A DNA stretch of 64,000 bases from CAMEON01 sp963643175 (GTDB taxonomy: Bacteria > Bacillota > Clostridia > Oscillospirales > CAG-272): contig CAVIJF010000001.1 of assembly GCA_963643175.1 (NCBI GenBank), forward strand, positions 124,001 to 188,000, read 5' to 3'. Below the pieces are notes generated by a model. That model did no database searches, was not told the origin of the DNA, and was given only the letters and a program-made list of their open reading frames with translations. The translations under genes were made by a program, and so were the position numbers. Below are positions 18,144 to 26,060 of the stretch, piece after piece. Each line of letters begins with the position of its first letter. The first letter of the stretch is position 1.

Positions 18144-18760
18144 GGCAGGCGCACACCCCAGTCGGTCAGCAAACCGTGCAGGGGCGCCTCCAGTTCGTCG
18201 GGCGTGCCGTCGTTACGCAGTACGCCGTCCGCCCGTCCGTAAAAGTTGTCCGGCTTCTGCGCCCGCAGGCGGGCAAGCGCGGCGTCCATGGAGATGCCGT
18301 CCCGCGCCATGATGCGGCACAGGCGCGTGTCCGGTGCGGCAAGCACCGCCAGCACCCGGTCGCATTCCGCGTCAAAGCCGGACTCATAGAGTAGCGGCGC
18401 GTCCACCAGCACGGCAGGGGCGCCCGCCTCCCCGTACTCCCGGCAGAGTGCCCGCACCCTGTCCAGCACAAAGTGATGCGTGATGCGGTTCAGTCTTTCC
18501 AACCTGTCCCCGGCATCGGGGGCAAACACGATCGCCGCGAGGGCGGGGCGGTTCAGCGTTCCGTCGTGGTTGCATATACCCATCCCGAAGGCGGAAACCA
18601 GCTCGTCAAGGCAGGCGGACGGCGGGTTCAGCAGGGCGTGGTACACCGCGTCCGTGTCGATAGACGGAATGTCCCAGCGACGGCAGATACCGGACACAAC
18701 GCCCTTGCCGGCTCCGGTGGGTCCGGTCAGTCCGATGACGGTAGCCGTGCAGGACGTCAT
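18140..18760 (-). CDS. coaE: Dephospho-CoA kinase
   Basis: A 206-residue kinase that performs the last step of coenzyme A synthesis, phosphorylating the 3' hydroxyl of dephospho-CoA. Walker A is present as GPTGAGKGVVS (residues 12-22; the usual terminal S/T after GK is G), with DTDAVYHALL, DAPLLYESGFD and the LID-type RLRAQ region. The start at 18760 overlaps the oxidoreductase stop (ATGA). A longer frame upstream is the shadow of that gene. Confidence 0.93.
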   Translation of the reverse strand: MTSCTATVIGLTGPTGAGKGVVSGICRRWDIPSIDTDAVYHALLNPPSACLDELVSAFGMGICNHDGTLNRPALAAIVFAPDAGDRLERLNRITHHFVLDRVRALCREYGEAGAPAVLVDAPLLYESGFDAECDRVLAVLAAPDTRLCRIMARDGISMDAALARLRAQKPDNFYGRADGVLRNDGTPDELEAPLHGLLTDWGVRLP

Positions 18761-19887
18761 ACGGACACCTCCCGCCGCTCCGCGTCGGAGCGGTGCGCGG
18801 CTTCCAGTATTCTGTCCACGGCGGCGCCGTCGGCAAACGACGGGTCGGCAGGGCGGCGGGCGTACACGGCAGACAGGTACTGCTCCATGCTCCCAATGTG
18901 TCCCCGCAACCAGCCAACCGGTGCCTTCGGCGACGGAAACGGAAGCGCCGGCGTTCCGAAGCGTCCCACGCACTCCACGCGGGTAAAGCCGCGCAACCCG
19001 CCGAGCGGCGCACCCGGCGCCGCCGCGTCGTAAACGTACAGGTAGTTCGGCTGCATGAGGTCGAAGTGCAATGTGCCCTGCGTGCCGCACACCGTAAAGG
19101 TCAGCTCGTCGTTGGCACCCTGCGTCAACTTGGATACCGTAACCTGCCCGACCGCGCCGGATGCCGTCGTTGCGGTGAAATAGAACGCCTCATCCGCGTC
19201 GGTCTGCCACACACCCTCCGGCACCCGATGGGTCGGGAAGGCAATCTGGCTTTTTCCCATGACCGAAACGATCTCCCCGCACAAAAGGCGGCACAGGTCA
19301 AGTACGTGCGGTCCCAGATCCGCCAGCGTTCCGCCGCCGCAGGTCGCGCGCTGCTTCCAGCCGACCGTCCGTTCCGGGTCAATGCAGGAATTGTGCCGAT
19401 AGGCAAAATCAAAGGAAAGGATACGCCCCAACTGCCCTGCCGCAGTCAGCTGCCGCGCCCGCAGGACGGGGGACAGGAACCGGTTGTTGAACACCACGCC
19501 GCAGGTAAGTCCGGAAGCTGCCGCCAGATCTGCCAGTGCCTGCGACTCCTCCGCCGAGGTCGTGAGCGGTTTTTCGCACAGTACGTGCTTGCCAGCCAGA
19601 ATGGCGGCGCGTGCCGTCGCAAAGTGGCAGTGATTGGGCGTGCATATGTCGATTACGTCAATATCCCCGTCGGCAAGCATATCCTCCTCGCAGGCATAGA
19701 CCCGGCGGATGCCGAAGGCTTCCGCGGCGCTCTCTGCCGTCTCCCGGTGCGCCGTGCATACGCCGACAACCTCCGCCCGGTAGGACAGGTCGTAGAAGTA
19801 CGGAAGATTGGAGAGCGCGTACAGATGGGTTTTGCCCATGAAGCCGAACCCGCACAGCCCGACCCGGATGCTCTGTTTCGCATTCAT
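18757..19887 (-). CDS. Gfo/Idh/MocA family oxidoreductase
   Basis: A 376-residue NAD(P)-dependent oxidoreductase with an N-terminal Rossmann nucleotide-binding motif GLCGFGFMGKTH (residues 10-21), the ICTPNHCHFATARAAILAGKH block split around residue 85, and the catalytic CEKPLT (98-103). Substrates in this family are sugars, inositols or sugar-nucleotides; none can be named here. It overlaps ttcA upstream and coaE downstream by 4 bases each, so it is expressed with housekeeping genes. Confidence 0.9.
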   Translation of the reverse strand: MNAKQSIRVGLCGFGFMGKTHLYALSNLPYFYDLSYRAEVVGVCTAHRETAESAAEAFGIRRVYACEEDMLADGDIDVIDICTPNHCHFATARAAILAGKHVLCEKPLTTSAEESQALADLAAASGLTCGVVFNNRFLSPVLRARQLTAAGQLGRILSFDFAYRHNSCIDPERTVGWKQRATCGGGTLADLGPHVLDLCRLLCGEIVSVMGKSQIAFPTHRVPEGVWQTDADEAFYFTATTASGAVGQVTVSKLTQGANDELTFTVCGTQGTLHFDLMQPNYLYVYDAAAPGAPLGGLRGFTRVECVGRFGTPALPFPSPKAPVGWLRGHIGSMEQYLSAVYARRPADPSFADGAAVDRILEAAHRSDAERREVSV

Positions 19888-20735
19888 AGCGTATCCTCCT
19901 TGCCGTCATCCTCCTCCGGCTCCGGGAAGCGGATATCACGCCGCCCCGGCAGAAAGAATCCGTCCACCTTACCGCGCTGCATAGCGCCGAAGATGCGGTG
20001 CCGCAGTCCGCGGTTGTTCCGCTCCAGCGTTCGCAGGAGCTGCTTCATATTTTCGCGTTCCGTATGCTGATTGGCGGGGCAGGCGGACGGGACAACCGGC
20101 AGGGCTTCCGCCGCCGCATAGGCGCGTATTTCCTTCTCGGGAACGTAAATCAGCGGACGTATCAGGCGGATTCCGGTGCGCGACAGCTCCGTGACGGGGG
20201 AGAAACAGCCGACGCGTCCCTCGTAAAACAGGTTGAGCATGAAGGTTTCCACCGCGTCGTCGAAGTGATGCCCCAGCGCAACGGCAGTGCAGCCGTCCTC
20301 ACGCGCCGCCCTGTGCAGAGCGCCCCGCCGCAGTTTGGCACACAGGGAGCAGGGGTTCGGTTCGTGCCGGATATCAAACACGATTCGGGCAATGTCGGAC
20401 GGCACCACCCGGTAGGGAACCTCTAACCGTCCGCACAGATCCCGTATGCCGGAGAAATCGCCCGGAACGCCGCCGAAGCCCATATCCACCGTAATGGCGG
20501 ACAGTTCAAACGGAACCGGATAGAACTGCTGCAGACGCGCCAGCGCACAGAGCAGTGTCAGGGAATCCTTGCCGGCGGAAACACCGACGGCGACCCGCTC
20601 GCCCGGGCGGATCATGCCGTAATCGTCCAACGCCCGACGGGCGTAGCTGAGTATATGCTTCATGGGCAGGGGATTTGCTCCGGAACGGCACGTGCCGCCG
20701 CCGGGAATCCCGCCCGGGGTTGTTTCGGATGGCAT
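19884..20735 (-). CDS. ttcA: TtcA-like tRNA thiolation ATPase
   Basis: A PP-loop ATPase of the TtcA/TilS group. The loop reads SAGKDSL (usually SGGKDS), followed by LGHHFDDAVETFMLNLFYEGR. Three cysteines that could hold an Fe-S cluster are present: CSLC and the one in SACPANQH. The family adds sulfur to tRNA C32 in some bacteria. A start at 20735 has a good GGAGAAAGGGG site; a start at 20663 (MKHILSYARR) fits the family better, so the first 24 residues are uncertain. It lies 30 bases after the methyltransferase gene. Confidence 0.85.
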   Translation of the reverse strand: MPSETTPGGIPGGGTCRSGANPLPMKHILSYARRALDDYGMIRPGERVAVGVSAGKDSLTLLCALARLQQFYPVPFELSAITVDMGFGGVPGDFSGIRDLCGRLEVPYRVVPSDIARIVFDIRHEPNPCSLCAKLRRGALHRAAREDGCTAVALGHHFDDAVETFMLNLFYEGRVGCFSPVTELSRTGIRLIRPLIYVPEKEIRAYAAAEALPVVPSACPANQHTERENMKQLLRTLERNNRGLRHRIFGAMQRGKVDGFFLPGRRDIRFPEPEEDDGKEDTL

Positions 20736-20765
20736 GACTGCCCCTTTCTCCGTCCGGACAAGGCA

Positions 20766-21569
20766 CTATCGGTACTCTTCCGGAAACAGGCAATGTTCAT
20801 AGATGTATGCCGACTGCGCCGACGGAATCATCCGGGCGTCCGGTTTGCGCGGGCAGGCGGCGTCCGGCTCCCACAGGAACAGGGGCGGCGTGACGTTCAG
20901 CGAGGGCGCCGCACCGCGCACCGCCTCCGTCAGCACAAGGGACGGCGCGGCGAAGGGCGTGGCGTGTACAAAGGTGGCTCGCTTCGGCTCCAGTCCCGCG
21001 CCGCGCAGTGCCGTGTGAAGATCGGTCAGCCGTTCGGGACGGAACACGCAACAGAAACGCCCGCCGTAGCGCAGTAACCGTCCTGCCGCCCGGCAGAAAT
21101 CGCCGATGTCTCCCGCCGTCTCGTGCCGCGCGAAATACTTTTCGTCGGCACGGTTACGCGCTCCGGAATCCGCTTTCAGGTAGGGCGGATTGGCGGTGAT
21201 GAGGTCGGCTTCGCCGCCTGTATCGGCGGGACGCAGTTCGCGCAGATCGGCACAAAGCGGGGAAAGACGTCCGGCAAAGCCATTGCCTTCCGCATTCTCC
21301 CGGATAATTGAGCAGAATACCGCCTGCATCTCCACCGCAAGGAAGGATTCTGTTTTGCCGCGGGCAAGGCAGAGCAGGGGAATAATTCCCGTTCCGCTGC
21401 CCAGATCGATTCCCCGTCCGCGCGGCATAGGGCGCACATATGCCGCCAGCAGGTAAGCGTCGGTGCCGAACGTCAGTCCGTCCCGGTGCTGAAGCAGGCG
21501 GATGGACTCATTCACGTCACATATTTTGCCGGTACCGTCCGGTATGCCCGCCATGCCTGTGCCTGCCAT
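20766..21569 (-). CDS. tRNA1(Val) A37 N6-methyltransferase-like enzyme
   Basis: A 267-residue class I SAM methyltransferase of the TrmN6/YfiC type. The SAM-binding motif GIDLGSGTGIIPLLCL and the adenine N6-methyltransferase motif ITANPPYLKAD (NPPY) are clear. The start at 21569 is supported by GGAGGAGGTG just upstream; the frame continues to 21659 without such a site. It precedes ttcA, consistent with tRNA modification, but the actual RNA substrate is inferred. Confidence 0.87.
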   Translation of the reverse strand: MAGTGMAGIPDGTGKICDVNESIRLLQHRDGLTFGTDAYLLAAYVRPMPRGRGIDLGSGTGIIPLLCLARGKTESFLAVEMQAVFCSIIRENAEGNGFAGRLSPLCADLRELRPADTGGEADLITANPPYLKADSGARNRADEKYFARHETAGDIGDFCRAAGRLLRYGGRFCCVFRPERLTDLHTALRGAGLEPKRATFVHATPFAAPSLVLTEAVRGAAPSLNVTPPLFLWEPDAACPRKPDARMIPSAQSAYIYEHCLFPEEYR

Positions 21570-21605
21570 GCCCGCACCTCCTCCGCACTCCGATGTTCTG
21601 CCGTC

Positions 21606-21676
21606 CCAAAAAAGCAAAGACCCCCGACCCCCGCCGTGACCCGCACGGGGCACGGCCAAAAGAAGTCGGGAGTCTC
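21606..21676 (-). terminator. Intrinsic terminator after the ferredoxin gene
   Basis: A 10-bp stem (GACTCCCGAC with GTCGGGGGTC, one wobble) enclosing a smaller G+C-rich inner region is followed on the minus strand by TTTGCTTTTTT. Confidence 0.8.
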
Positions 21677-21702
21677 GGCGTTATGTGGTCACTCCGGTCA
21701 GA

Positions 21703-21873
21703 TTACTCCGCCTTGGGAGCGTCCACGGGACAGTTCTCCGCGCAGGTGCCGCAATCGATGCACTTGTCGGCGTCGATCTCATACTTGCCGTCACCCTCGG
21801 TGATAGCCTCCACAGGACAGTTCTCGGCGCAGGCGCCGCAGGAGATACAGTCGTCACTGATCTTGTATGCCAT
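21703..21873 (-). CDS. 2[4Fe-4S] ferredoxin
   Basis: A 56-residue clostridial ferredoxin, too short to be caught by long-frame searches. Two CxxCxxCxxxCP motifs are complete: residues 9-19 (CISCGACAENC) and 38-48 (CIDCGTCAENC), each followed by Pro, so it carries two low-potential [4Fe-4S] clusters for electron transfer. GGAGG precedes the start; a second ATG two codons upstream is possible. It has its own promoter and terminator. Confidence 0.96.
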   Translation of the reverse strand: MAYKISDDCISCGACAENCPVEAITEGDGKYEIDADKCIDCGTCAENCPVDAPKAE

Positions 21874-21938
21874 GGTCATGTTCCTCCGTTTATGTAGTAT
21901 TCCTTGGGATTACGGGCACATACCCGTGACCCACTCTC

Positions 21939-21966
21939 ATTATATCATATTCGCGGAATATTTCAA
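21939..21966 (-). promoter_or_regulatory. Sigma-A promoter of the ferredoxin gene
   Basis: TTGAAA (21961-21966) and TATAAT (21939-21944) on the minus strand with a 16-base spacer. Confidence 0.75.
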
Positions 21967-22008
21967 GGGGTTTTTATGAATTTTTTTCGCCGCCGATTGG
22001 AAAATCGC

Positions 22009-22036
22009 AAAAAAGCATCCCGGCTCTGCCGGAATG
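22009..22036 (-). terminator. Intrinsic terminator, probably of trxB
   Basis: CATTCCGGC and GCCGGGATG form a 9-bp stem (one G-U) with an AGA loop, followed by CTTTTTT on the minus strand. It would end trxB transcription after a 3' extension of about 320 bases, or an unrecognised RNA in that interval. Confidence 0.65.
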
Positions 22037-22250
22037 TCCCGACCGCAGCCCCCGCCGCGGCTTATTCATTTCCGTTCCGCTGCACTTGCTGTCGAACCGG
22101 CGCATAGCTCAGAGCAGGCACACGGCGGCTGTGCTTACGGACTGACATCCCCCTGTATGTAGGCGGACAACGTCCGGCAGGTTCCTTGCGACCGCTGAAA
22201 TCCGTGCCCGCCGGATGCCCGGAGAATCTTAGGGAAGGGAGGGAATCGGT

Positions 22251-22340
22251 ATGATGTTCGGAATCGGCAGAACCGGGCGGTACCCGTGCCCGGTCTATCT
22301 TGACAACGCCGCCACCAGCTTCCCGAAGCCTGCAGGGCAT
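22251..22340 (+). pseudogene. 5' remnant of a cysteine desulfurase (class V aminotransferase) gene
   Basis: After GGGAGGGAATCGGT an ATG opens a frame whose residues 15-27 read VYLDNAATSFPKP, the hallmark N-terminus of SufS/NifS-like cysteine desulfurases. Homology stops at once: the following codons are unlike any desulfurase and the frame runs antisense into the 3' end of trxB. About 30 of the roughly 380 expected codons remain. This looks like a deletion or rearrangement junction. An assembly join is the main alternative. Confidence 0.65.
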
Positions 22341-22355
22341 ATGACAGGGAACCGT

Positions 22356-23294
22356 TTACAGCTTTTTCAGGTACTCACATGCTGCCAGTGCGGCGACGGC
22401 GCCGTCCGCGGCGGCAGTTGTCACCTGCCGTATCTGCTTGCGGCGGCAGTCTCCCGCGACAAAAACTCCCTGCTCATGCGCCGTGCAGTGCTCGTCCGCA
22501 TCGACGTAGCCGCCCGCATCCAGACGCACTGTATTGGCAAACGCCTGATTCTGCGGCACCAGACCGATGGCTACAAACAGACCGTCCAGTGTCAGTTCCT
22601 GCTCCTGCTCCTGACTGCGGCTACCGTCTGCTGTTCGGATACGGATTCCGGTCAGCTCTCCGTCGCCCAACAGTTCCGTTACCACGCGTCCGGTCAGAAG
22701 CGTAATATTTTCCCGGGCACGCAGTTGATCCTGCAGAGCAGGCTCTCCGGTCAGGAAGTCCAGATTCTGAATCACATACACGTGACCGGCGACATCGGAC
22801 AGCAGCAATGCCTCCTGAAGCGCGGAGTTTCCGCCGCCTATCACGGCAACCGTGCGCCCTGCGTAGAAGGCTCCGTCACATACGGCGCAAAAGGAAATTC
22901 CGTTGCCGATAAAGGATTCCTCGCGATCCAGTCCCAGTCTGCGGTGCCGGGCACCCGTTGCTAAAATGACCGTGCGCCCGGAGAAATCGCCGATGTCGGT
23001 ATGCAGCAGCCAGCTTCCGTCTGCCGGTTCCATGCCGAGCACTTCTGCCGATTCTGTCTCCGCGCCCAGCGCCAGCACCTGATCTACCAGCCGTTCCGCA
23101 AACTCATTGCCGGACAGCACGGAGAATCCGGGTATGTTTTCCACTTTCGGAGAGAAGGTAATCTGACCTCCGAAGGTAGCCTTTTCCAAAATCAGTACCG
23201 AGCGGTTTGCCCGGCGCGCATACAGTCCGGCAGTCAGCCCGGCAGGTCCGCCCCCGACAATGACAATATCGTATGTATGTCTTGCAGTATCCAT
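22356..23294 (-). CDS. trxB: Thioredoxin reductase
   Basis: A 312-residue FAD flavoprotein that reduces thioredoxin with NADPH. FAD-binding GGGPAGLTAGLYAARR-type motif is at residues 13-27, the redox-active CAVC pair in FCAVCDGAFY, the NADPH motif VIGGGNSALQEA, and the C-terminal GVFVAGDCRRKQIRQV that contacts FAD. Length is standard. It has its own promoter. No thioredoxin gene is adjacent. Confidence 0.96.
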   Translation of the reverse strand: MDTARHTYDIVIVGGGPAGLTAGLYARRANRSVLILEKATFGGQITFSPKVENIPGFSVLSGNEFAERLVDQVLALGAETESAEVLGMEPADGSWLLHTDIGDFSGRTVILATGARHRRLGLDREESFIGNGISFCAVCDGAFYAGRTVAVIGGGNSALQEALLLSDVAGHVYVIQNLDFLTGEPALQDQLRARENITLLTGRVVTELLGDGELTGIRIRTADGSRSQEQEQELTLDGLFVAIGLVPQNQAFANTVRLDAGGYVDADEHCTAHEQGVFVAGDCRRKQIRQVTTAAADGAVAALAACEYLKKL

Positions 23295-23344
23295 TCCTGA
23301 TATTTTCCTCCTTTGCGCGTTCGTGCAGTGTAAGCCTGTATACC

Positions 23345-23373
23345 ATTATACCATACTGTGCAGAGATTTGCAA
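23345..23373 (-). promoter_or_regulatory. Sigma-A promoter of trxB
   Basis: TTGCAA (23368-23373) and TATAAT (23345-23350) on the minus strand with a 17-base spacer. Confidence 0.78.
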
Positions 23374-23515
23374 GTGGAAACTCTGCGCGGACACCGGGTT
23401 CCGGGCGGAACCGGAATTGACGCAGAAAGTGTTCATGCGTAGGGATAAATTGACGTGTTGAAGACCGCATCCGGAAAGCTGCAATTATTTTTTTGCGATT
23501 TTTTTTAAAAACCTC

Positions 23516-23544
23516 TTGCAAAACGGCGCAAGATGTGCTATAAT
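23516..23544 (+). promoter_or_regulatory. Sigma-A promoter of tRNA-Thr
   Basis: TTGCAA (23516-23521), 17-base spacer, TATAAT (23539-23544); about 48 bases before the mature tRNA 5' end. Confidence 0.82.
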
Positions 23545-23599
23545 ACAACGCGTTGCGGTGGTAGCCCCGATGGTGCCGCCGTTGCACACAGTTGTTGAC

Positions 23600-23675
23600 G
23601 CTGGTGTGGCTCAGTTGGTAGAGCAGCTGATTCGTAATCAGCAGGTCGCCGGTTCAAGTCCGGCCACCAGCTCCA
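23600..23675 (+). tRNA. tRNA-Thr (anticodon CGT)
   Basis: A full cloverleaf can be drawn: acceptor GCTGGTG/CACCAGC, D arm GGCTCAGTTGGTAGAGC, anticodon stem CTGAT/ATCAG with loop TTCGTAA (anticodon CGT, reads ACG), and T arm ending GGTTCAAGTCC. Mature tRNA is 23600-23672 and CCA (23673-23675) is encoded. Confidence 0.96.
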
Positions 23676-23718
23676 TGCAAAAAAGGTTTGATACGTTGTT
23701 ATCAAACCTTTTTTGCAT
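23675..23718 (+). terminator. Bidirectional intrinsic terminator after tRNA-Thr
   Basis: A perfect 19-bp inverted repeat with a 6-base loop; the arms contain AAAAAAGG and CCTTTTTT so T tracts occur on both strands. It starts at the last base of the encoded CCA. Confidence 0.88.
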
Positions 23719-23751
23719 ATGGGGGCTGACTTTCTGAGTAAAGTAAAGGTA

Positions 23752-24023
23752 GAAGCGGAGTATGTGTTTTATGTTTCGACAATACGGCAAGACGCCCGGC
23801 TCATCCTCTGCGGTATGGTGTCTACAAAGGATAAATGCGTTATATGTCTGGGGTGTCTCCATCGCTGTCCCAAATTCGCCATTCAGTATGGGAATAAAAC
23901 CCAAAAGCACGGATAATATCAGAACCCCAATACCGAATAATAATCAGCGTCTCCTTGGGCGTTATTCCATTGAGATGTGCTTACCCGTTCCCACAATGAT
24001 ACAAAATTTTGATTTTGTATCAT
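23752..24023 (-). pseudogene. Possible frameshifted small membrane-protein gene
   Basis: On the minus strand an ATG at 24023 has AAGGAG 6 bases upstream and starts MIQNQNFVSLWERVSTS. That frame ends after 34 codons, but protein-like sequence continues in other frames: NGITPKETLIII, then a hydrophobic LLFGIGVLILSVLLGFIPIL and LNGEFGTAMETPQTYN. This is what a gene with two or three frameshifts would look like. No family was recognised. Confidence 0.3.
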
Positions 24024-24026
24024 TGT
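23993..24026. repeat. 14-bp perfect inverted repeat
   Basis: ACAATGATACAAAA and TTTTGTATCATTGT separated by 6 bases. It overlaps the start codon of the decayed minus-strand frame, so it could have been an operator or an RNA hairpin controlling it (inference). Confidence 0.6.
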
Positions 24027-24143
24027 GTATCTCCTTCATATTCTGCGTTACTTTTGCGCGGTACACCATGTACTACGGTTCCAGTGCTCCTTCCCCGGTA
24101 CTTTGAAGATCTGTTTTTTTCACCCCACAGCCGGATACACCAG

Positions 24144-24176
24144 AAAAAAGGCACTTGCGAAGCAAGTGCCTTTTTT
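24144..24176 (-). terminator. Intrinsic terminator after tRNA-Leu
   Basis: AAAAAAGGCACTTGC and GCAAGTGCCTTTTTT pair perfectly over 15 bp with a 3-base loop, 2 bases past the tRNA CCA on the minus strand. Confidence 0.88.
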
Positions 24177-24178
24177 CG

Positions 24179-24263
24179 TGGTACGGGCAACAGGAATCGA
24201 ACCTGCACTCTGTGAAGAACCGGATCCTAAATCCGGCGCGTCTGCCAGTTCCGCCATGCCCGC
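24179..24263 (-). tRNA. tRNA-Leu (anticodon TAG)
   Basis: On the minus strand the acceptor GCGGGCA pairs with TGCCCGT (one G-T), the anticodon stem CCGGA/TCCGG encloses TTTAGGA-type loop with anticodon TAG (reads CTA/CTN), a long variable arm follows, and the T arm contains GGTTCGATTCC. Mature tRNA is 24182-24263 and CCA is encoded (24179-24181). It lies downstream of the DUF4177 gene on the same strand. Confidence 0.95.
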
Positions 24264-24318
24264 GAACCGACGGATAAACAGACGCACCGTCGGAACCTGT
24301 ATACAGCAGAAATTACAG

Positions 24319-24522
24319 TTATGCCTTCTCTTTTCTGAATGTCACAACAAACGCGCCTCTTATTTGCGAGGAGGTTGCCATATAATCGTAGGTCACAAGC
24401 TCCCACCCCTCGGAAGCTCTTTCATTTAACAGCTTATCCAATTCCAAAACGTCCTCCGCATTCGCTTTATCGGAAAACCATTTTGTGCTGATCTTCAAAA
24501 TCTCTGTTTTGTAAATGTACAT
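24319..24522 (-). CDS. DUF4177 domain protein
   Basis: A 67-residue cytoplasmic protein matching the DUF4177 pattern: an N-terminal YKTEILKIS strand and the LDKLLNERASEGWELVTYDY core. Family function is unknown. AAGGAG precedes its ATG by 7 bases. It starts 35 bases after htrA and is probably the last protein gene of the two-component operon. Codon use is AT-richer than its neighbours. Confidence 0.85.
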   Translation of the reverse strand: MYIYKTEILKISTKWFSDKANAEDVLELDKLLNERASEGWELVTYDYMATSSQIRGAFVVTFRKEKA

Positions 24523-24557
24523 AAATTAACTCCTTATCCTTATTATCTTTATTATCC

Positions 24558-26027
24558 TTATTCTGCTGTCTGTGCCGACAGCACAACATCCACCGTCACG
24601 GTGCTCCCGTTCCGGTACGCCTCCACGCTGACGGTATCGCCGACATAGCGGTCGTTGAGCGCGTTCGCAAGCACACTCATGCTGGATACGCGCAATCCGT
24701 CTGCCGACAGAACAATGTCACCTTCCTGCAGTTTCCCTTCGGCACCCATACCGGCGCTCACACTGGTTACATACACGCCGCTGACCTTCGCCTGAATTGT
24801 CGCGCCGACCGTTCCGCCGGACTGCGTAATCTGACTCTGAATCTCCTCCACGGTGCTTCCCTCGCAATCCACGATGCGTCCCAGCGCGTCGTCCATCACG
24901 TAAGTATGCCCTTCCTCAACATAGACGCCTACAATGCCCAGCAGCGGGCGGCGGAAGGACAGCGAGGAATTCACGCTGTCTGCGTTCCCGTCCCGTATGA
25001 TGGCGCTCAGAATTTCCAGCGCACCGTCCGACGGGATTGCAAAGCCGATGCCCTCATACCCGTTGCCCAACTTCATGGAGACGATGCCGACCACGTTGCC
25101 TTCCGTATCCACCAGTGGTCCGCCGGAGTTGCCGGGATTGACCTTGGCATCGGTCTGGATGGTGCGCACCTTTTTCGCCATGGTGCCGTCGCTGTTGTAC
25201 TGGCGCACCTCGCGGTTGACGTAGGAAATGATGCCCTTGGTGGTTGTAAACGCGAACTCTGCTCCGCCCGGCGTGCCGATGGCATACACGGTCTGCCCCA
25301 CATAATTATCGTCCGTGCTGCTGACAAAAGTAGCAGGATACAGCTGGGAAGCGACCTTGGCTGCGCTGATCCGGACGACCGCAAGATCATCCATAGCGGA
25401 CGAGCCGACCACTGTTGCCTCGGTCTGCGTTCCGTCTATAAACGTGACGCGGATTGACTTTGCGCCGTCTATCACGTGGTGATTGGTGGCAATGTACCCC
25501 TCGCTGTTCAGAACAACGCCGGTACCGGTACCGCTCCCCGATTCGGTCGTCACCTCAATGACAACCACCGAGCGTTTCGCGTTTTCAATCGGCTCCATGT
25601 CAGTGCGCGACACGGCATCGTTCTGCGGGGTTCCCTGACTGACATGAATTTGTTTTCCCGCCAGCAGAACCGCCAGCAGGATGCCGAAGCTCAGCGCAAA
25701 TACCACCGTCATGATCAGCGCATACACCCCAATACCCCGTTTTCCACCGGCGCTCTGCGCGGCGGCGGGTGCGGCGTGCGCACTGTCATATGCCTGCTGC
25801 TCTCCGTACGTCCAATGGTAGCGGGTTTCCGGCTCGGCGGGCGTCTCCGGTGCTTCGGTGTTCGTCCCGCTGTCCGTGCCGTCGGCACAGTCTGCGGCGC
25901 CCGCGGCACCCGTAACCTCTGCGCTGTCCGTGCCGTCTGCGTCGCTTGCGGCGGCGGCACCGTCTGTGATGGGGGATTCCTCGGGCAGGATATCTTCCTG
26001 CCTTTCGTTCTGTTGATTCTCGCTCAT
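24558..26027 (-). CDS. htrA: HtrA/DegP-type trypsin-like serine protease with PDZ domain
   Basis: A 489-residue membrane-anchored envelope protease. The first 100 residues are acidic and Ala/Thr/Glu-rich, then a membrane helix (about 109-130), then the protease domain with the catalytic triad in ATNHHVIDG (His), DDLAVVRIS (Asp) and GNSGGPLVD (Ser), and a C-terminal PDZ domain (about 390-485, with GAEGKLQEGDIVLSADG). It follows the sensor kinase by 33 bases, the classic arrangement of envelope-stress and WalRK-like systems, so it probably acts on misfolded surface proteins under control of that pair. Confidence 0.95.
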   Translation of the reverse strand: MSENQQNERQEDILPEESPITDGAAAASDADGTDSAEVTGAAGAADCADGTDSGTNTEAPETPAEPETRYHWTYGEQQAYDSAHAAPAAAQSAGGKRGIGVYALIMTVVFALSFGILLAVLLAGKQIHVSQGTPQNDAVSRTDMEPIENAKRSVVVIEVTTESGSGTGTGVVLNSEGYIATNHHVIDGAKSIRVTFIDGTQTEATVVGSSAMDDLAVVRISAAKVASQLYPATFVSSTDDNYVGQTVYAIGTPGGAEFAFTTTKGIISYVNREVRQYNSDGTMAKKVRTIQTDAKVNPGNSGGPLVDTEGNVVGIVSMKLGNGYEGIGFAIPSDGALEILSAIIRDGNADSVNSSLSFRRPLLGIVGVYVEEGHTYVMDDALGRIVDCEGSTVEEIQSQITQSGGTVGATIQAKVSGVYVTSVSAGMGAEGKLQEGDIVLSADGLRVSSMSVLANALNDRYVGDTVSVEAYRNGSTVTVDVVLSAQTAE

Positions 26028-26060
26028 ACGACTCCTCTTCGGGAAACACTGATTTGTTTG

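Larger units (their letters stand above)
21874..22355. other. Intergenic region between ferredoxin and trxB genes
   Basis: About 480 bases. It holds the ferredoxin promoter (21939-21966), a minus-strand terminator (22009-22036), about 210 bases of G+C-rich sequence with several inverted repeats and no assigned gene, and a cysteine desulfurase remnant on the plus strand (22251-22340). Confidence 0.6.
23295..23599. other. Divergent intergenic region between trxB and tRNA-Thr
   Basis: About 300 bases containing the trxB promoter on the minus strand (23345-23373) and the tRNA-Thr promoter on the plus strand (23516-23544). Nothing else is seen. Confidence 0.7.
23719..24143. other. AT-richer gene-poor island between two tRNA genes
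   Basis: About 425 bases, visibly lower in G+C than the flanks, between tRNA-Thr and tRNA-Leu. It contains a likely decayed minus-strand gene (see 23752-24023) and a 14-bp perfect inverted repeat (23993-24026). No intact gene is seen. Confidence 0.55.

Noticed and set aside
22090..22180. tRNA-like string (ATAGCTCAGAGC followed by GGTTCC)
   Set aside because: No acceptor stem, anticodon arm or T loop can be formed.
23638..23910. 90-codon minus-strand frame running into tRNA-Thr
   Set aside because: Its C-terminal part is the antisense of the tRNA and terminator; only the middle hydrophobic part is kept as a piece of the decayed gene.
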